Shown one piece after another: positions 1 to 8,074 of a DNA stretch of 64,000 bases. How positions within the stretch are numbered: the stretch's first letter is position 1; every line of letters begins with the position of its first letter. The position numbers and the translations under genes are program-made. Location of the stretch: positions 186,001 through 250,000 of the forward strand of contig NZ_CP083373.1 of assembly GCF_017488845.2 (NCBI RefSeq). The letters run 5' to 3'. This stretch comes from Ensifer canadensis (GTDB lineage: Bacteria > Pseudomonadota > Alphaproteobacteria > Rhizobiales > Rhizobiaceae). The notes beneath the pieces are model-generated. The model worked only from the letters and a program-made list of their open reading frames with translations. It made no database searches and was not told where the DNA came from.

Positions 1-58
1 CAAATGACGACTGCCTGAACCATTGGCCGGCTACCCCGGCCCTTCCCTTCCGCCATCA

Positions 59-421
59 TTAGGAGGCGGATCGGCAAGCTGCACTTTCAACCTCGGCAAT
101 TACGTCGCTGATTTCCCGCTCTGCTTTTTTCTCGATGCCTATGAACCGGTTCTCAGCATTTTGGCTCGTGAGAATGAGTTCATCCAGCTTCGCTTGAATT
201 GCTTCATTGTCGCGATTTTGCGTGTTCTGCAACACGAAGACCATCAGAAACGTAATGATGGTAGTGCCCGTATTGATAACAAGCTGCCAGTTTTCGGAGA
301 ACCCGAAAAAAGGCCCGCTTACGGCCCACACAGCAATTAAAAGCACGGCCGCGACGAAGATAACAGGCTTCCCCGCCCAATGGGCAATCGTGTTGGCGAA
401 GCGCGTGAACAAGTTTTCCAT
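59..421 (-). CDS. Low-affinity iron permease family small membrane protein
   Basis: A 120-residue protein with two hydrophobic segments (about residues 18-40 and 48-64), followed by a charged helical tail. The segment GPFFGFSENWQLVINTGTT and the following FLMVFVLQNTQNRD are hallmarks I associate with the bacterial low-affinity iron permease family (PF04120), and the length fits. The family name comes from a yeast Fet4 relation; the bacterial role is poorly established, so iron transport is inferred only. The C-terminal helix, rich in Glu and Lys, could be a coiled coil. It stands alone; no operon partner is visible. Confidence 0.8.
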   Translation of the reverse strand: MENLFTRFANTIAHWAGKPVIFVAAVLLIAVWAVSGPFFGFSENWQLVINTGTTIITFLMVFVLQNTQNRDNEAIQAKLDELILTSQNAENRFIGIEKKAEREISDVIAEVESAACRSAS

Positions 422-930
422 TGTTGCTTATCCGTTGTTGTAGTTTCCATCATTTCAACGGCTTAGATAGATCTTTGTTCCGGCCTGGCAGGGGCGCAGA
501 GAAAGTGCCTCTGTTGGCCAAAAGTTGGTGCTTCATGTGTCGCAATCGCGCTGGATTGGCGACGCTGCGCGCGACGATCAAAGCTTTTCGAATTCAACGA
601 GCCTGCGGTCGAGTCATACTGGATTGCAGCCGCCGACGTTGCGGCGATCCCAGATAGCAATCGGTCAAGGCACTGTACGTCAACTGAGCGTGATCCGGTG
701 CGACCAGAATCCAGGCCGCTCTGGGTCTGCTGTTTGGTGAAGCGCCGCCGCACCGCTACGATCTGCGTAAGTCGTCTCTGCTCAGCCGCAATGAGACGGA
801 GCCCGGGTTAGGTCACCGCTGCCTATTTTCAGTGTCCAATTGCTCAATCGGGGCCGTGAGATGCTTTCCGTTCTAGCTGCGGCCAAAAAATTGTAACTGG
901 GGCATATTTGATGGCACGGCAGAGATTGCG
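422..930. other. Intergenic stretch without a supported gene
   Basis: About 500 bases between the iron-permease-like gene and the P-loop gene. Open frames here are short, arginine-rich and not family-like. No RNA gene, hairpin terminator or repeat was recognised. Confidence 0.5.
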
Positions 931-987
931 ATGCTCTTGAAATTACCTATTGTTGTCGTGGAACACCGTTATGAGGCTAATGCTGAT

Positions 988-1557
988 ATGCGCGTTTTCG
1001 TTCTGCTGATGGGCTTGCCTGGCGTCGGGAAGCTGACAATTGCTAAAGAACTAAGCACCCTCGTTTCTGCAAAAGTCATCGATAACCATTGGTTCAACAA
1101 TCCGATATTCCGCCTCCTGGACGATGACGGGATTACGCCCCTCCCGAACGGGATATCGGAATACACTGGAAGAATCCGACAGGTAGTTCTGGACGCGATT
1201 GTGGCCCACAGCCCCACTTCGGCAAGCTTCATCTTCACGCAGGCCCTTGTCGAAGGCAATCAAGGCAGTATTCGCACGTTTGAACAGATAGCCGGCGCGG
1301 CGCAGCAAAGTGCGGCGCCGCTCATTCCCATAAGATTGCTTTGCGATGAGGACGAGTTGGCGCGCCGTGTTTCCACTCCCACACGTCGTGAGCAACTAAA
1401 GTCGATTGACGCAATAGCCTCCAGACAGAGAAGCAGATAAGCTCGGGTCTTCGATCCCCAACACCCGTTTGCCTCGGATTTGGACGTCACTTCGAAATCA
1501 GCGAAGGCCAGTGCAGCGGCGATCCAGCAACATGTTATCCGAGTGATTGCCGGTGAT
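988..1557 (+). pseudogene. AAA_33/zeta-like P-loop kinase with in-frame stop
   Basis: The start MRVFVLLMGLPGVGK carries a Walker A motif (GLPGVGKLT), typical of small AAA_33-type nucleotide or polyol kinases. An upstream in-frame ATG at 931 is possible, but the P-loop normally lies close to the N-terminus. A TAA at 1438-1440 interrupts the frame. The same frame then continues with ARVFDPQHPFASDLDVT, which resembles the C-terminal DPxHPFxxxLDVT motif of this family. The gene therefore appears inactivated by one nonsense change, or at least truncated to about 150 residues. The product would be cytoplasmic; the substrate is unknown. Confidence 0.6.
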
Positions 1558-1639
1558 TTTGGCCCACCTCGAACGAGAGGTTTCGTTACCTAGAATTACG
1601 ATTGGTTCTCCCGGTATTGTCCACGACCAGTCCCGACAT

Positions 1640-1996
1640 GTGTGCATAAGTCTCTGCTTTGGACCACCTGAAGCCACGGAGGCTTCGATAGCCGCGGCGA
1701 TGGCCAAGTTATTCCGCCGCGTCACCAAGCGGCAAAGACGTTGGGCTGGAGCGCCTCGATGACAAGGCGGTCGCCCGCCTCCGCGGCCCTGGCCGCCGGC
1801 CTGCATGGCGACCTCAGTGAGAACGAGCCTGCGGCCAAATTCTCCGGTCATTCGTTGCGCGCGGCCGGCCCCCTCGGGCGAGGTTGAGCGTCATGTGCAA
1901 AAGCTGATCGGCCATGCGAGCGCGGATATGATCCGCAAATCCCAGCGCCGACGCGACGGATTTAGGTTCAATTTGACGAAGGCCGCGGGGCTGTAG
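1640..1996 (+). pseudogene. Tyrosine recombinase C-terminal remnant, copy 1
   Basis: Read across frames, this stretch gives LFRRVTKR, then RLDDKAVARL, then FSGHSLRA, then a run ending GHASADMIRKSQRRRDGF and NLTKAAGL before a stop at 1996. These are in the order of a phage-type integrase C-terminal half (box II HSLRAG, then LGHAS, then the region of the catalytic Tyr). At least two frame changes separate them and no N-terminal half is present. A related remnant lies at about 2690-2986. Together they flank the ParDE pair, suggesting an old integrative element or a duplicated recombinase. Confidence 0.6.
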
Positions 1997-2001
1997 GGAC
2001 C

Positions 2002-2352
2002 TTATCCCGCCAGCATACGTGCGAGCATATTTCTGATGTGGTCCTGCGCACCGTAGAAGATAGCCGCTATAATAATTGTGCGGCTATGTTCTACCGGTAG
2101 AAACCAAATAGCCCTGTTGTCCCGCCGAAGAAACCGCATCTCGGGATCAATATCGGGCCGCAGCGTCCCGATATAGGGCGTATCGACGAGGCGATCGATT
2201 TCGACACGCAAATTGCGGATCCGTTCAGCGGTACGCTCCACAGCCTCGCCAGGCGGGTCCCCGAGTTCGACATAGGCGTCGAACAGATGATCGAAGATCA
2301 ACTCGAAATCGCGTTCGGCATCTTTAGAATATTCAAGAGCCCACACGAACAA
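2002..2352 (-). CDS. parE: ParE/RelE-superfamily toxin
   Basis: A 116-residue protein starting MFVWALEYSKDAERDFELIFDH and ending with the strand-rich RTIIIAAIFYGAQDHIRNML. This matches the small RelE/ParE toxin fold in length and in the pattern of an N-terminal helical hairpin, a central RxxxxG segment and C-terminal strands. ParE toxins usually poison DNA gyrase; RelE relatives cut mRNA. Subfamily is not certain from sequence alone. The start lies inside the 3' end of the antitoxin gene (20-nt overlap), the normal arrangement for co-translated pairs. Confidence 0.85.
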   Translation of the reverse strand: MFVWALEYSKDAERDFELIFDHLFDAYVELGDPPGEAVERTAERIRNLRVEIDRLVDTPYIGTLRPDIDPEMRFLRRDNRAIWFLPVEHSRTIIIAAIFYGAQDHIRNMLARMLAG

Positions 2353-2608
2353 CCCGTCGCTTCCGCTCGATCATTGCCGCGACGCGGCTTTCCATTTCCG
2401 TCGCAGAAATCATCGGTCCGTTCAATCGCCGCTGGAGCAATTCCCGAAGCGCTGCCGTTTCAACGGCCTCAGTTTCCGTCTTTTGCCGAAGCAGTTCGAG
2501 GCCCTGCTGAAGAACGGAACTCATGCTGGAATACCGGCCGCTCTCAACCAGCGAACGGGCAAACGCATCCTGCTGGTCGGTCAGCGAGATCGACGATTTG
2601 ACACTCAT
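2333..2608 (-). CDS. parD: ParD-family antitoxin
   Basis: A 91-residue protein. The N-terminal SSISLTDQQDAFARSLVESG followed by RYSSMSSVLQQGLELLRQ is the ribbon-helix-helix pattern of ParD antitoxins; the charged tail (about residues 40-91) would wrap the toxin. The RBS AAGGAG sits 8 nt before the ATG. Upstream, a perfect dyad at 2634-2648 is a likely autoregulatory operator. The pair probably stabilises the replicon. Confidence 0.88.
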   Translation of the reverse strand: MSVKSSISLTDQQDAFARSLVESGRYSSMSSVLQQGLELLRQKTETEAVETAALRELLQRRLNGPMISATEMESRVAAMIERKRRVVRVGS

Positions 2609-2633
2609 CGGTTCAACTCCTTTGAGCTTAACT

Positions 2634-2648
2634 TGCTACTCAGTAGCA
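2634..2648. promoter_or_regulatory. Palindromic operator upstream of parDE
   Basis: TGCTACT-C-AGTAGCA is a perfect 7-bp dyad, 26 bases upstream of the parD start. On the minus strand a TTGACA hexamer lies just upstream of it, so the dyad falls between the -35 and -10 positions. This is where a ribbon-helix-helix ParD dimer would repress its own operon. Confidence 0.6.
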
Positions 2649-2689
2649 CATTTGTCAATCTACGAGATGATCCGTTAGGGCGACAAAGT

Positions 2690-2986
2690 CAGGGGTGTCG
2701 GACCGGATCGCCTCGATGGCAAGGAGGTGGCGCACCTAGTCGAGCGAACCGTGATTGCCGCCGTCGCGGGTGGCGACGCCGCCGAGACCGAGCGAGGACT
2801 TGAATTCTTTGGCCATTGGCTGCCCGCGGGTCCAGCGTTTCGACGGGTTGACGAGCGATATGTGCAAAAGCATCGGCGGCACGCTGAAAAACGACGCAGC
2901 AAATACTGCGCCGACGCGACCGCTGCCACACCAATCTCACGAAGGCGTCGGGGCTTGAGCGCCCTCCCCTGCTCCCGGTATGAAAC
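2690..2986 (+). pseudogene. Tyrosine recombinase C-terminal remnant, copy 2
   Basis: One frame reads DRLDGKEVAHLVERTVIAA, a spacer, FGHWLPAG (degenerate HSLRAG box) and DERYVQKH. A different frame then ends in LRRRDRCHTNLTKASGL at a stop. These are the same motifs, in the same order, as the remnant at 1640-1996. At least one frameshift and damage in the box II Arg region make it inactive. The N-terminal and core halves are absent. Confidence 0.55.
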
Positions 2987-3628
2987 GTTAGGTCAAAATT
3001 CAGATCTGGGTTTTCAGCATGGCGCTTCAGTTGAAATCGGATGAAGCATAAACCCACTGAAGTATCACCGAAAATTCCCCAAACGGAAGTTAATTGCCAG
3101 TAAGGTTCCCTCATTCATGTGCAAGTCTTTACTCGCCTCATAATTGCCGTCTCACTTTCGATCGGAAACGAACTGAAATGGACTATTTCCGTTGGCCAGC
3201 CCGCATCGGCCGCGTCGTTGTTCTAAGCGCCTGCGCTCTCGTCCGGATTGTTTTTCTCGAAAACAGACACTAGCAACCCGCCTTTCAGCTCTTCTGAAGA
3301 TCCAACGGCGCCGTCGTCACACTGGTCGGCCTAATGACGAGCCGCCGCCAACCAGCTTCCTCCACACATACGCGCATCATGCGTTTACGAAACCGGCCAT
3401 CGGCGATACGTGGGCTGCTTAGCACAAACTGCATACGTCCCTATAAAGGAGAGCCTAACGTCGCGGCGCGATTAGAATCGTGATTGGACATTCGCCAAGA
3501 CAAGCGTAACGCGTTGAGGACGGAAATGGCCGGCGCCGGTTTGATCGTCTGAATGGAGGCGAACATGAGGCACCAAACACGCGAGCAATTACCGGTAGTA
3601 GCGCAGGTCGAACAGGGGCCTGCAGCAA
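2987..3628. other. Stretch without a supported gene
   Basis: A weak 31-codon reading frame begins at 3178 with a hydrophobic middle (VVVLSACALVRIVFL), but nothing else supports it. No repeats, RNA genes or convincing terminators were noticed. Confidence 0.4.
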
Positions 3629-3960
3629 ATGACCCTTTCTCGCAACGACCGCTTGGAGCGCTGGGCGGGACTTCTTGAGCAGAAGCCGCAGCAGCTACTC
3701 TCCACGCCGTCCGAAATCGAGTATCAGCCGTCTCGTCTGCGCGACAAAATGCGTTGCGATAACTCGCCATCTCGGTTGCGTCCGAAGACCCCGTTTTGCG
3801 CTCGGCCGGGTTGAAAAACGATACCTTCGGCGAAGCAAGGCGCTTTTTCGAAGTGAGTGCCGAGCAATTGCACGAGGTGATCTGCTACTGCCATTTCGGC
3901 ACAACTATCAGTGGGGCGAGCTGCTCGGACTGTCAGATCACTGCTGCTTTAGAGCGTTGA
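3629..3960 (+). pseudogene. Frameshifted small conserved-looking protein
   Basis: The first part from ATG 3629 reads MTLSRNDRLERWAGLLEQ and continues to MRCDNSP near 3769. One base appears to be missing there. The next frame then continues naturally with SVASEDPVLRSAGLKNDT, then FGEARRFFEVSAEQLHEVIC to a TGA at 3958-3960. The composition of the joined product, about 110 residues with a short Cys/His-containing tail (CYCHFG), looks like a genuine helical protein on both sides of the break. I do not recognise the family, though I suspect relatives exist on other rhizobial plasmids. No activity can be proposed. Confidence 0.45.
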
Positions 3961-3980
3961 ACATTGGCAACGACCGTGAG

Positions 3981-4014
3981 CGGACACCCCTGCTGACCAT
4001 TGCCGGGGTGTCCG
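3981..4014. repeat. 10-bp perfect inverted repeat
   Basis: CGGACACCCC at 3981-3990 and GGGGTGTCCG at 4005-4014 form a 10-bp stem with a 14-nt loop, just after the frameshifted gene. No T-run follows on either strand, so a simple intrinsic terminator is not supported. It lies where a repC gene would be expected to begin relative to the minus-strand repAB locus and could mark a rearrangement end. Confidence 0.45.
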
Positions 4015-4117
4015 TCAAGAACGTGAAGGCGCGACCAATCGATGCGAAAGCCGCATTTTTGTGAGGCGACAGAGCACGATTCAACGAATTCAGGCATCAA
4101 AGGGATGCTGAAGACTC

Positions 4118-4146
4118 TTGACTGAATCTCGTGGAAATGCGAATCT
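4118..4146 (+). promoter_or_regulatory. Promoter of ctRNA 1
   Basis: TTGACT at 4118-4123, a 17-base spacer and GAATCT at 4141-4146. The same layout, with near-identical sequence, precedes the ctRNA of the second locus on the minus strand (21524-21496), including the shared GGAAATGCGA in the spacer/-10 region. Confidence 0.65.
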
Positions 4147-4152
4147 CACCTT

Positions 4153-4204
4153 GCTACAGATCGAGAAGGGCTCCACGACGGAAACGTTTGGGGCCTTTTT
4201 CTTT
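4153..4204 (+). ncRNA. Counter-transcribed RNA (incA-type ctRNA) of repAB locus 1
   Basis: In repABC plasmids a small RNA transcribed against the repB-repC spacer represses repC and determines incompatibility. Here an RNA of about 50 nt is predicted on the strand opposite repAB, directly beyond the repB stop. It ends in a hairpin (4168-4174 with 4190-4196) followed by TTTTTCTTT. The segment CCACGACGGAAACGTTTGGG is nearly the same as the matching part of ctRNA 2 at 21434-21489, which identifies it. The repC it should control is missing. Confidence 0.7.
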
Positions 4205-4209
4205 ATCCA

Positions 4210-5232
4210 TCAGCCTCCTGAAGCCTGACTTTGCTGGAACTCCGCGTACAACTCATCGAGCTTATGCTCGACGAATGAACCGAAGTCGGCTGCTACGCGC
4301 TTGTCGAATACGATGCTCAGGCGCTCGCCATTTTCCGAAACCCGCACGGCCTTCTCGCCCGAACCGTCTTTCCACACCGATTTTCTAGCCGGCTCTGGCA
4401 CCTGCTTCAGGCAGTTGTACACGGCGAGAAAGCGGTCATCTGACGAGAAGTTTTTGAAAGCTGGCTCTTCGATCAGCTTCAACGCTGCCTGGTGCTTTGG
4501 CTTATCTTCCATCAGATCCGCAATATCGGCCCAACGGGTACGGCCGAACCCCGGAGCTGGCCCTACTGCCTCGATGAGGGTGCCCGGTAGCCGTGTGACG
4601 AGGGCGATCATGCGTGAGAGCGCTGCCTTGTCGACGCCCAGAGCCGACATGATGACGTCCCTGCTGAACTCGCGTTGCTCAAGGCGCGAAGCGAAAAAGG
4701 ACCGCTCAATGAAGGAAAGATCGGTGCGCGCGTTGTTCTCTTGTCCCTGGCTGACGACCAGTTGCTCGTCGCTCAGATCCCTGACAACAGCCTTGATCGT
4801 ACCGCCGATCTGACGAACGGCCGCTAGGCGCCTATGGCCGTATGCAACCTGATAACGGCCATCGCTTGTCGGGTGCGGCCTGACGAGGATTGGGACCTGC
4901 TGGCCATGCTCGCGAATCTGAGCCTCCAGGAGATCCTGATCGTCCTGGCTAACGCCCAATCGATCCGAAACGAAGGAAACGTCGATCAGCTCTGGGTCCA
5001 GTTCGACGACAGCCTGACCCTTGGCCAACTGCTTTTCAAGGTCCTCGACGCGTTGCGCGCGTTCGTTGATGCCACCCAGAGATTGCGAGATGGCGCCAAC
5101 CGGTGAAGCGCGCTTCAACGGCTTTTCAAAACCCGCCAAAGGGCGCAATTCGGCAAGCGGGCGCTCATGTTGCACACCGAGCGACGAGGGGAGATCCCCC
5201 TGTTCTATTCCGAAGACATTTTTGCGCGCCAT
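4210..5232 (-). CDS. repB: RepB partition protein (ParB-like), locus 1
   Basis: A 340-residue ParB-family centromere-binding protein of the repABC type. The N-terminal part MARKNVFGIEQGDL is followed by the nuclease-like ParB core with EAQIREHGQQVPILVRPHP and GRYQVAYGHRRLAAVRQIG (about residues 120-160). The central helix-turn-helix region follows (SFIERSFFASRLEQREFSRD). It should bind the parS-like palindromes upstream of repA and cooperate with RepA in segregation. It starts 3 nt after the RepA stop. Normally repC follows; here the ctRNA is present but repC is not. Confidence 0.93.
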   Translation of the reverse strand: MARKNVFGIEQGDLPSSLGVQHERPLAELRPLAGFEKPLKRASPVGAISQSLGGINERAQRVEDLEKQLAKGQAVVELDPELIDVSFVSDRLGVSQDDQDLLEAQIREHGQQVPILVRPHPTSDGRYQVAYGHRRLAAVRQIGGTIKAVVRDLSDEQLVVSQGQENNARTDLSFIERSFFASRLEQREFSRDVIMSALGVDKAALSRMIALVTRLPGTLIEAVGPAPGFGRTRWADIADLMEDKPKHQAALKLIEEPAFKNFSSDDRFLAVYNCLKQVPEPARKSVWKDGSGEKAVRVSENGERLSIVFDKRVAADFGSFVEHKLDELYAEFQQSQASGG

Positions 5233-5235
5233 CGC

Positions 5236-6432
5236 TTATTTCCTTCCCCAGGTCTGCTTCACGAGTTCCTCGATTTCGGCGTTTACCGCCGTCAGAGACT
5301 CGAGTGCACGATCGTATGTGCCGCGGGTAAACTGGTTTCGATCGACTTCGTACAACGTCTGCTTGGTAAGGCCGGCATCCGATACCGCCGTCGACTTGAC
5401 CATCGCATTTTCGAGAACGCGATTTCCGAAGATCGAGCGCATGAAGCCCGCCATTTGCGACTGAGGGCCATCATTTGGCTCGTAGCGCGTCACGAGGTAA
5501 CGCAGCCAGTCGTAGTCCATCGTGCCGCCGGCGTTCTCGACGACCTCGAGTAGGTCGCCTGTCATGTGCAGGAACTGGCTCATGGACATGACGTCGAGCA
5601 TCTGCGGGTGAACCGTGATGAGAACCGAGGTCGCCGCGCAGAGCGCCGACAGTGTTAGGAACCCAAGCTGGGGAGGGCAGTCGATAACGACGATGTCGTA
5701 GGCGCTTTCGATTTCGGCCAGGCATTCGCCGATGCGGGCAAAGAACATGGAATCGCTGCGACCACGAGCGATCAAAGCCTTGGGGGTCTCGTGTTCGAAT
5801 TCCATCAATTCCAGGTTCCCCGGAATGATGTGCAAATTGGGCGTATATGTCGCTCGAACGATTTCGGTTATGTCTCTTCGCTCTTCATCGTAGCGGATTG
5901 CGCCATAAAGCGTCTCGTTTTCGCCTACGTCGAGCTCTGGCTGATGACCGAAGAGCGCGGATAGCGATGCCTGCGGGTCGAGATCGATTGCAAGTACGCG
6001 GTAGCCGCGAAGGGCAAGGAATTGTGCGAGATGGGCAGACGAGGTCGTCTTACCCGAGCCACCCTTGAAGTTCATGACGGAAATGACCTGGAGCTTTTCG
6101 CCATCCTGGCGATGCCGGATATAGCGGCGAGGTCCCTTTCCGCCCTCGTCCAGCAGACGGCGCAGCTCCTGAATATCTTCGACGCTGTACAACCGTCTGC
6201 CGTTGGGGAGCGGCTCTGGGCCATGCCCTTCCGAAACAATCTGCCTGAGGTAACCTTGATGAATTCCGATGAAGTCGGCGGCTTCGGCGGGTGTGAAGCT
6301 GCGTATCGTCTTGCGTGCGGTCGGTGGGAAGGTGCGTTGCTGATGCGCCTGCAATTGACGCGACAATTCCTCTGCGTCAGAAGCGATTAGGGAGCGTAGT
6401 CCACCAGCATCTTTCAGAGGTTTGTTGAGCAT
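5236..6432 (-). CDS. repA: RepA partition ATPase (ParA-like), locus 1
   Basis: A 398-residue ParA-type ATPase of a repABC locus when started at the ATG at 6432; an upstream in-frame TTG at 6480 is less likely. The N-terminal half has a MerR-like DNA-binding segment (RSFTPAEAADFIGIHQGYLR, about residues 45-64). The deviant Walker A, FKGGSGKTTS, lies at about 122-131, with IDLDPQASLS and VVIDCPPQLGFLT following. RepA drives plasmid segregation with RepB and represses the operon. It is clearly diverged from the RepA at 19144-20367, as expected for compatible replicons. Confidence 0.93.
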   Translation of the reverse strand: MLNKPLKDAGGLRSLIASDAEELSRQLQAHQQRTFPPTARKTIRSFTPAEAADFIGIHQGYLRQIVSEGHGPEPLPNGRRLYSVEDIQELRRLLDEGGKGPRRYIRHRQDGEKLQVISVMNFKGGSGKTTSSAHLAQFLALRGYRVLAIDLDPQASLSALFGHQPELDVGENETLYGAIRYDEERRDITEIVRATYTPNLHIIPGNLELMEFEHETPKALIARGRSDSMFFARIGECLAEIESAYDIVVIDCPPQLGFLTLSALCAATSVLITVHPQMLDVMSMSQFLHMTGDLLEVVENAGGTMDYDWLRYLVTRYEPNDGPQSQMAGFMRSIFGNRVLENAMVKSTAVSDAGLTKQTLYEVDRNQFTRGTYDRALESLTAVNAEIEELVKQTWGRK

Positions 6433-6536
6433 CGGTTTCTCTTTTGTCCTATCCGCGCTTATTTGCGGTTTTGACGGCAATATGCGCTGATCAGGAGTAA
6501 CCCGATTCCAACATGGGCTGCAACCCTCTCGGTTGC

Positions 6537-6552
6537 GTTGTGCATGTACAAC
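6537..6552. promoter_or_regulatory. parS-like site 1a of locus 1
   Basis: GTTGTGCATGTACAAC, a 16-bp GTT-N10-AAC palindrome with one mismatch, 105 bases upstream of the repA start. Its format matches the 16-bp parS of repABC plasmids, but its sequence differs from the sites of locus 2. Confidence 0.7.
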
Positions 6553-6585
6553 TTATCTCAATCTCCTTTGGGTCACGGCTGCGCA

Positions 6586-6601
6586 GTTGTACGTGTACAA
6601 C
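6586..6601. promoter_or_regulatory. parS-like site 1b of locus 1
   Basis: GTTGTACGTGTACAAC, the second copy, starting 49 bases beyond the start of the first. The arms GTTGTAC/GTACAAC are shared with the other two copies. Confidence 0.7.
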
Positions 6602-7164
6602 AGACGGCAGCAGAATGGACAGCGCCCGCTCGCTTCGCTCGAGGTTGCGTTCGGCAGGCGGGTCGGTGTTTGGAGCCGAATACTTCTTCGATGCGTCCAT
6701 TGCCTGATTTTTTGCCCTGGTGGATGCCCATTCTGTTCAGTAGCTGGCGCAAAATCCAACCGGAGTTGCCCAAGGAACATGCGCGGCTAGCCTACGTTGC
6801 CCACAGTTATGCGAGTTTGCGCGATCCGCCTTTGCCAGGGAGCCTTCCTTTGAGCGCAGGCAACATTGTTCGCAGGCTTGTTTCGTCGTTGCAGGCAACC
6901 CGCTCACGGGTGGCGTGGCCACCTTTTGTATGTTAGAAAGTGAGTCCTAGCGTTCGATGCGCCAAAAAATGGATGAATCGAAAGCCGCCGTAACGTCCGA
7001 CTGACGGAACGTAACGTGCTATTAGTTTCCGTATACGTATAAGTATCAATTATATCAAAGGGTTGGGGCCGCTGTGGTTGGCCCAAGAACCGCGCATTTG
7101 CGCGCGGTTTGTCCTGCAACTCAGTTTACGCCAGTTTTATCAGGGCAAAAGTTATTCCCGGGTG
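6602..7164. other. repA upstream region between parS-like sites
   Basis: More than 500 bases with no convincing gene. The stretch belongs to the control and partition region of locus 1. Its only clear structure is the hairpin at 7088-7109. Confidence 0.5.
7088..7109. repeat. GC-rich hairpin in the repA upstream region
   Basis: AACCGCG and CGCGGTT pair around CATTTGCG, with an extra C-G pair inside. On the plus strand it is followed by TTTGT, so it might be a weak terminator; on the minus strand it lies in the repA leader direction. Function is unproven. Confidence 0.4.
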
Positions 7165-7180
7165 GTTGTACATGTACAAC
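7165..7180. promoter_or_regulatory. parS-like site 1c of locus 1 (perfect palindrome)
   Basis: GTTGTACATGTACAAC is a perfect 16-bp palindrome, the best of the three copies. It lies about 730 bases upstream of the repA start. It is probably the strongest RepB binding site of this locus. Confidence 0.75.
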
Positions 7181-7458
7181 TCCGGAATTGAGGCGGTGTT
7201 AACAGGCCCAGGGGCAGGAGCGCAGTCATGAAGGCGGATGGCCGTTCAACCGCGTTCGCGCTCGATATGCTTGGAACCGTCCGCTTCCCGTTCGGATTGC
7301 CCAGAACGCTAATAACTCGCCGGTATCATTTATCGTTCCGAAGGTTGGCAATCGGGAGCGCTCACGGGGAGCAGAACCTACACCACAGCATCCCCCTTCA
7401 CACCGGAACTGGCTCCAATTGTTGACGTTTGGTAGGAGACGAGTTCCGGAGGCCGAAC

Positions 7459-7704
7459 ATGCGCGAAACGTGGGAAGAATGCGTCATTGTAGAGCTGCAG
7501 CAGCCACACGGCGTTCAGATCGTGTGGGACCCGGCGCACGCAGCCCGTCTCCTTACCGATTGCTGGCCAGTTCAGTGCGGATTTCGCTATGGAACGGCGC
7601 TTAATCGCTGCACAGACGCTGCGTTCGGCACATACCCCTGGAAGCAGGCTCGGTCTGCATTCATCGCGGCTATCGACGAGGAGCGAGTTAGAAAATTGCG
7701 CTGA
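7459..7704 (+). CDS. DUF982 domain protein
   Basis: An 81-residue protein. The ATG at 7459 is preceded by GGAGG about 7 nt upstream, which decides this start over one 30 bases upstream. The pattern matches the DUF982 family, small proteins common in rhizobia and often on plasmids: a VxVxW-like N-terminus (VQIVWDPAHAARLLTDCWPV), a Trp-Pro pair, an Arg/Tyr-rich middle and the end ARSAFIAAIDEERV. No function is established. A second DUF982 gene lies at 8387-8695. Confidence 0.75.
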   Translation: MRETWEECVIVELQQPHGVQIVWDPAHAARLLTDCWPVQCGFRYGTALNRCTDAAFGTYPWKQARSAFIAAIDEERVRKLR

Positions 7705-7763
7705 GGTCGGTGCGAAACCCCGGGCTTCGGAACATTTCCTAGTGAACGAAGTTGGTAGCCTTC

Positions 7764-7922
7764 ATGAAGAGCACGGAAGAACAGGCAAAAACCGGCATGA
7801 TAACGTTCGTCGCGGCAATATTCGCGCTCGCGCTCATTATCGCCGGAGCATATTTCGTGTTCTGGACGCCAGCTGAGCCAGAGGGCCAGCGAGCGCCTCA
7901 TGCGATTGATCAAAGCAAGTAG
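7764..7922 (+). CDS. Small single-pass membrane protein (52 aa)
   Basis: MKSTEEQAKTGMITFVAA is followed by a 20-residue hydrophobic stretch, ending in a short polar tail with GQRAPHAIDQSK. The layout (polar N-terminus, one membrane helix at about residues 11-35, polar tail) is coherent for a small inner-membrane protein. The next tiny gene starts 5 nt after the stop, suggesting an operon. Family not recognised. Confidence 0.45.
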   Translation: MKSTEEQAKTGMITFVAAIFALALIIAGAYFVFWTPAEPEGQRAPHAIDQSK

Positions 7923-7927
7923 AGGCG

Positions 7928-8074
7928 ATGGATCCGCGCGACACACCCACAGACCTTCCCACCTCCACAGACATGCCCTGGCAGAAAAGACGAAAACTGT
8001 TGGCGGGTCGCGGGCTTGCGGTGATTGTCGGGGTGGCGATCGGTGCCTTCGCTATTTACGGCTTTATCGGGTAA
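7928..8074 (+). CDS. Small single-pass membrane protein (48 aa)
   Basis: A 48-residue protein with a proline/threonine-rich polar start (MDPRDTPTDLPTSTDMPWQK), a basic RRKLLAGRG patch and then a C-terminal membrane helix (LAVIVGVAIGAFAIYGFIG). By the positive-inside rule the N-terminus would be cytoplasmic. It lies 5 nt after the preceding small membrane protein and is probably co-transcribed with it. No known family assigned. Confidence 0.45.
   Translation: MDPRDTPTDLPTSTDMPWQKRRKLLAGRGLAVIVGVAIGAFAIYGFIG

Noticed and set aside
2987..3628. Small membrane protein at 3178
   Set aside because: 31 codons with only a weak hydrophobic stretch and no RBS.
6538..6936. Protein gene upstream of repA 1
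   Set aside because: Open frames here cross the parS-like palindromes and have no family signal.
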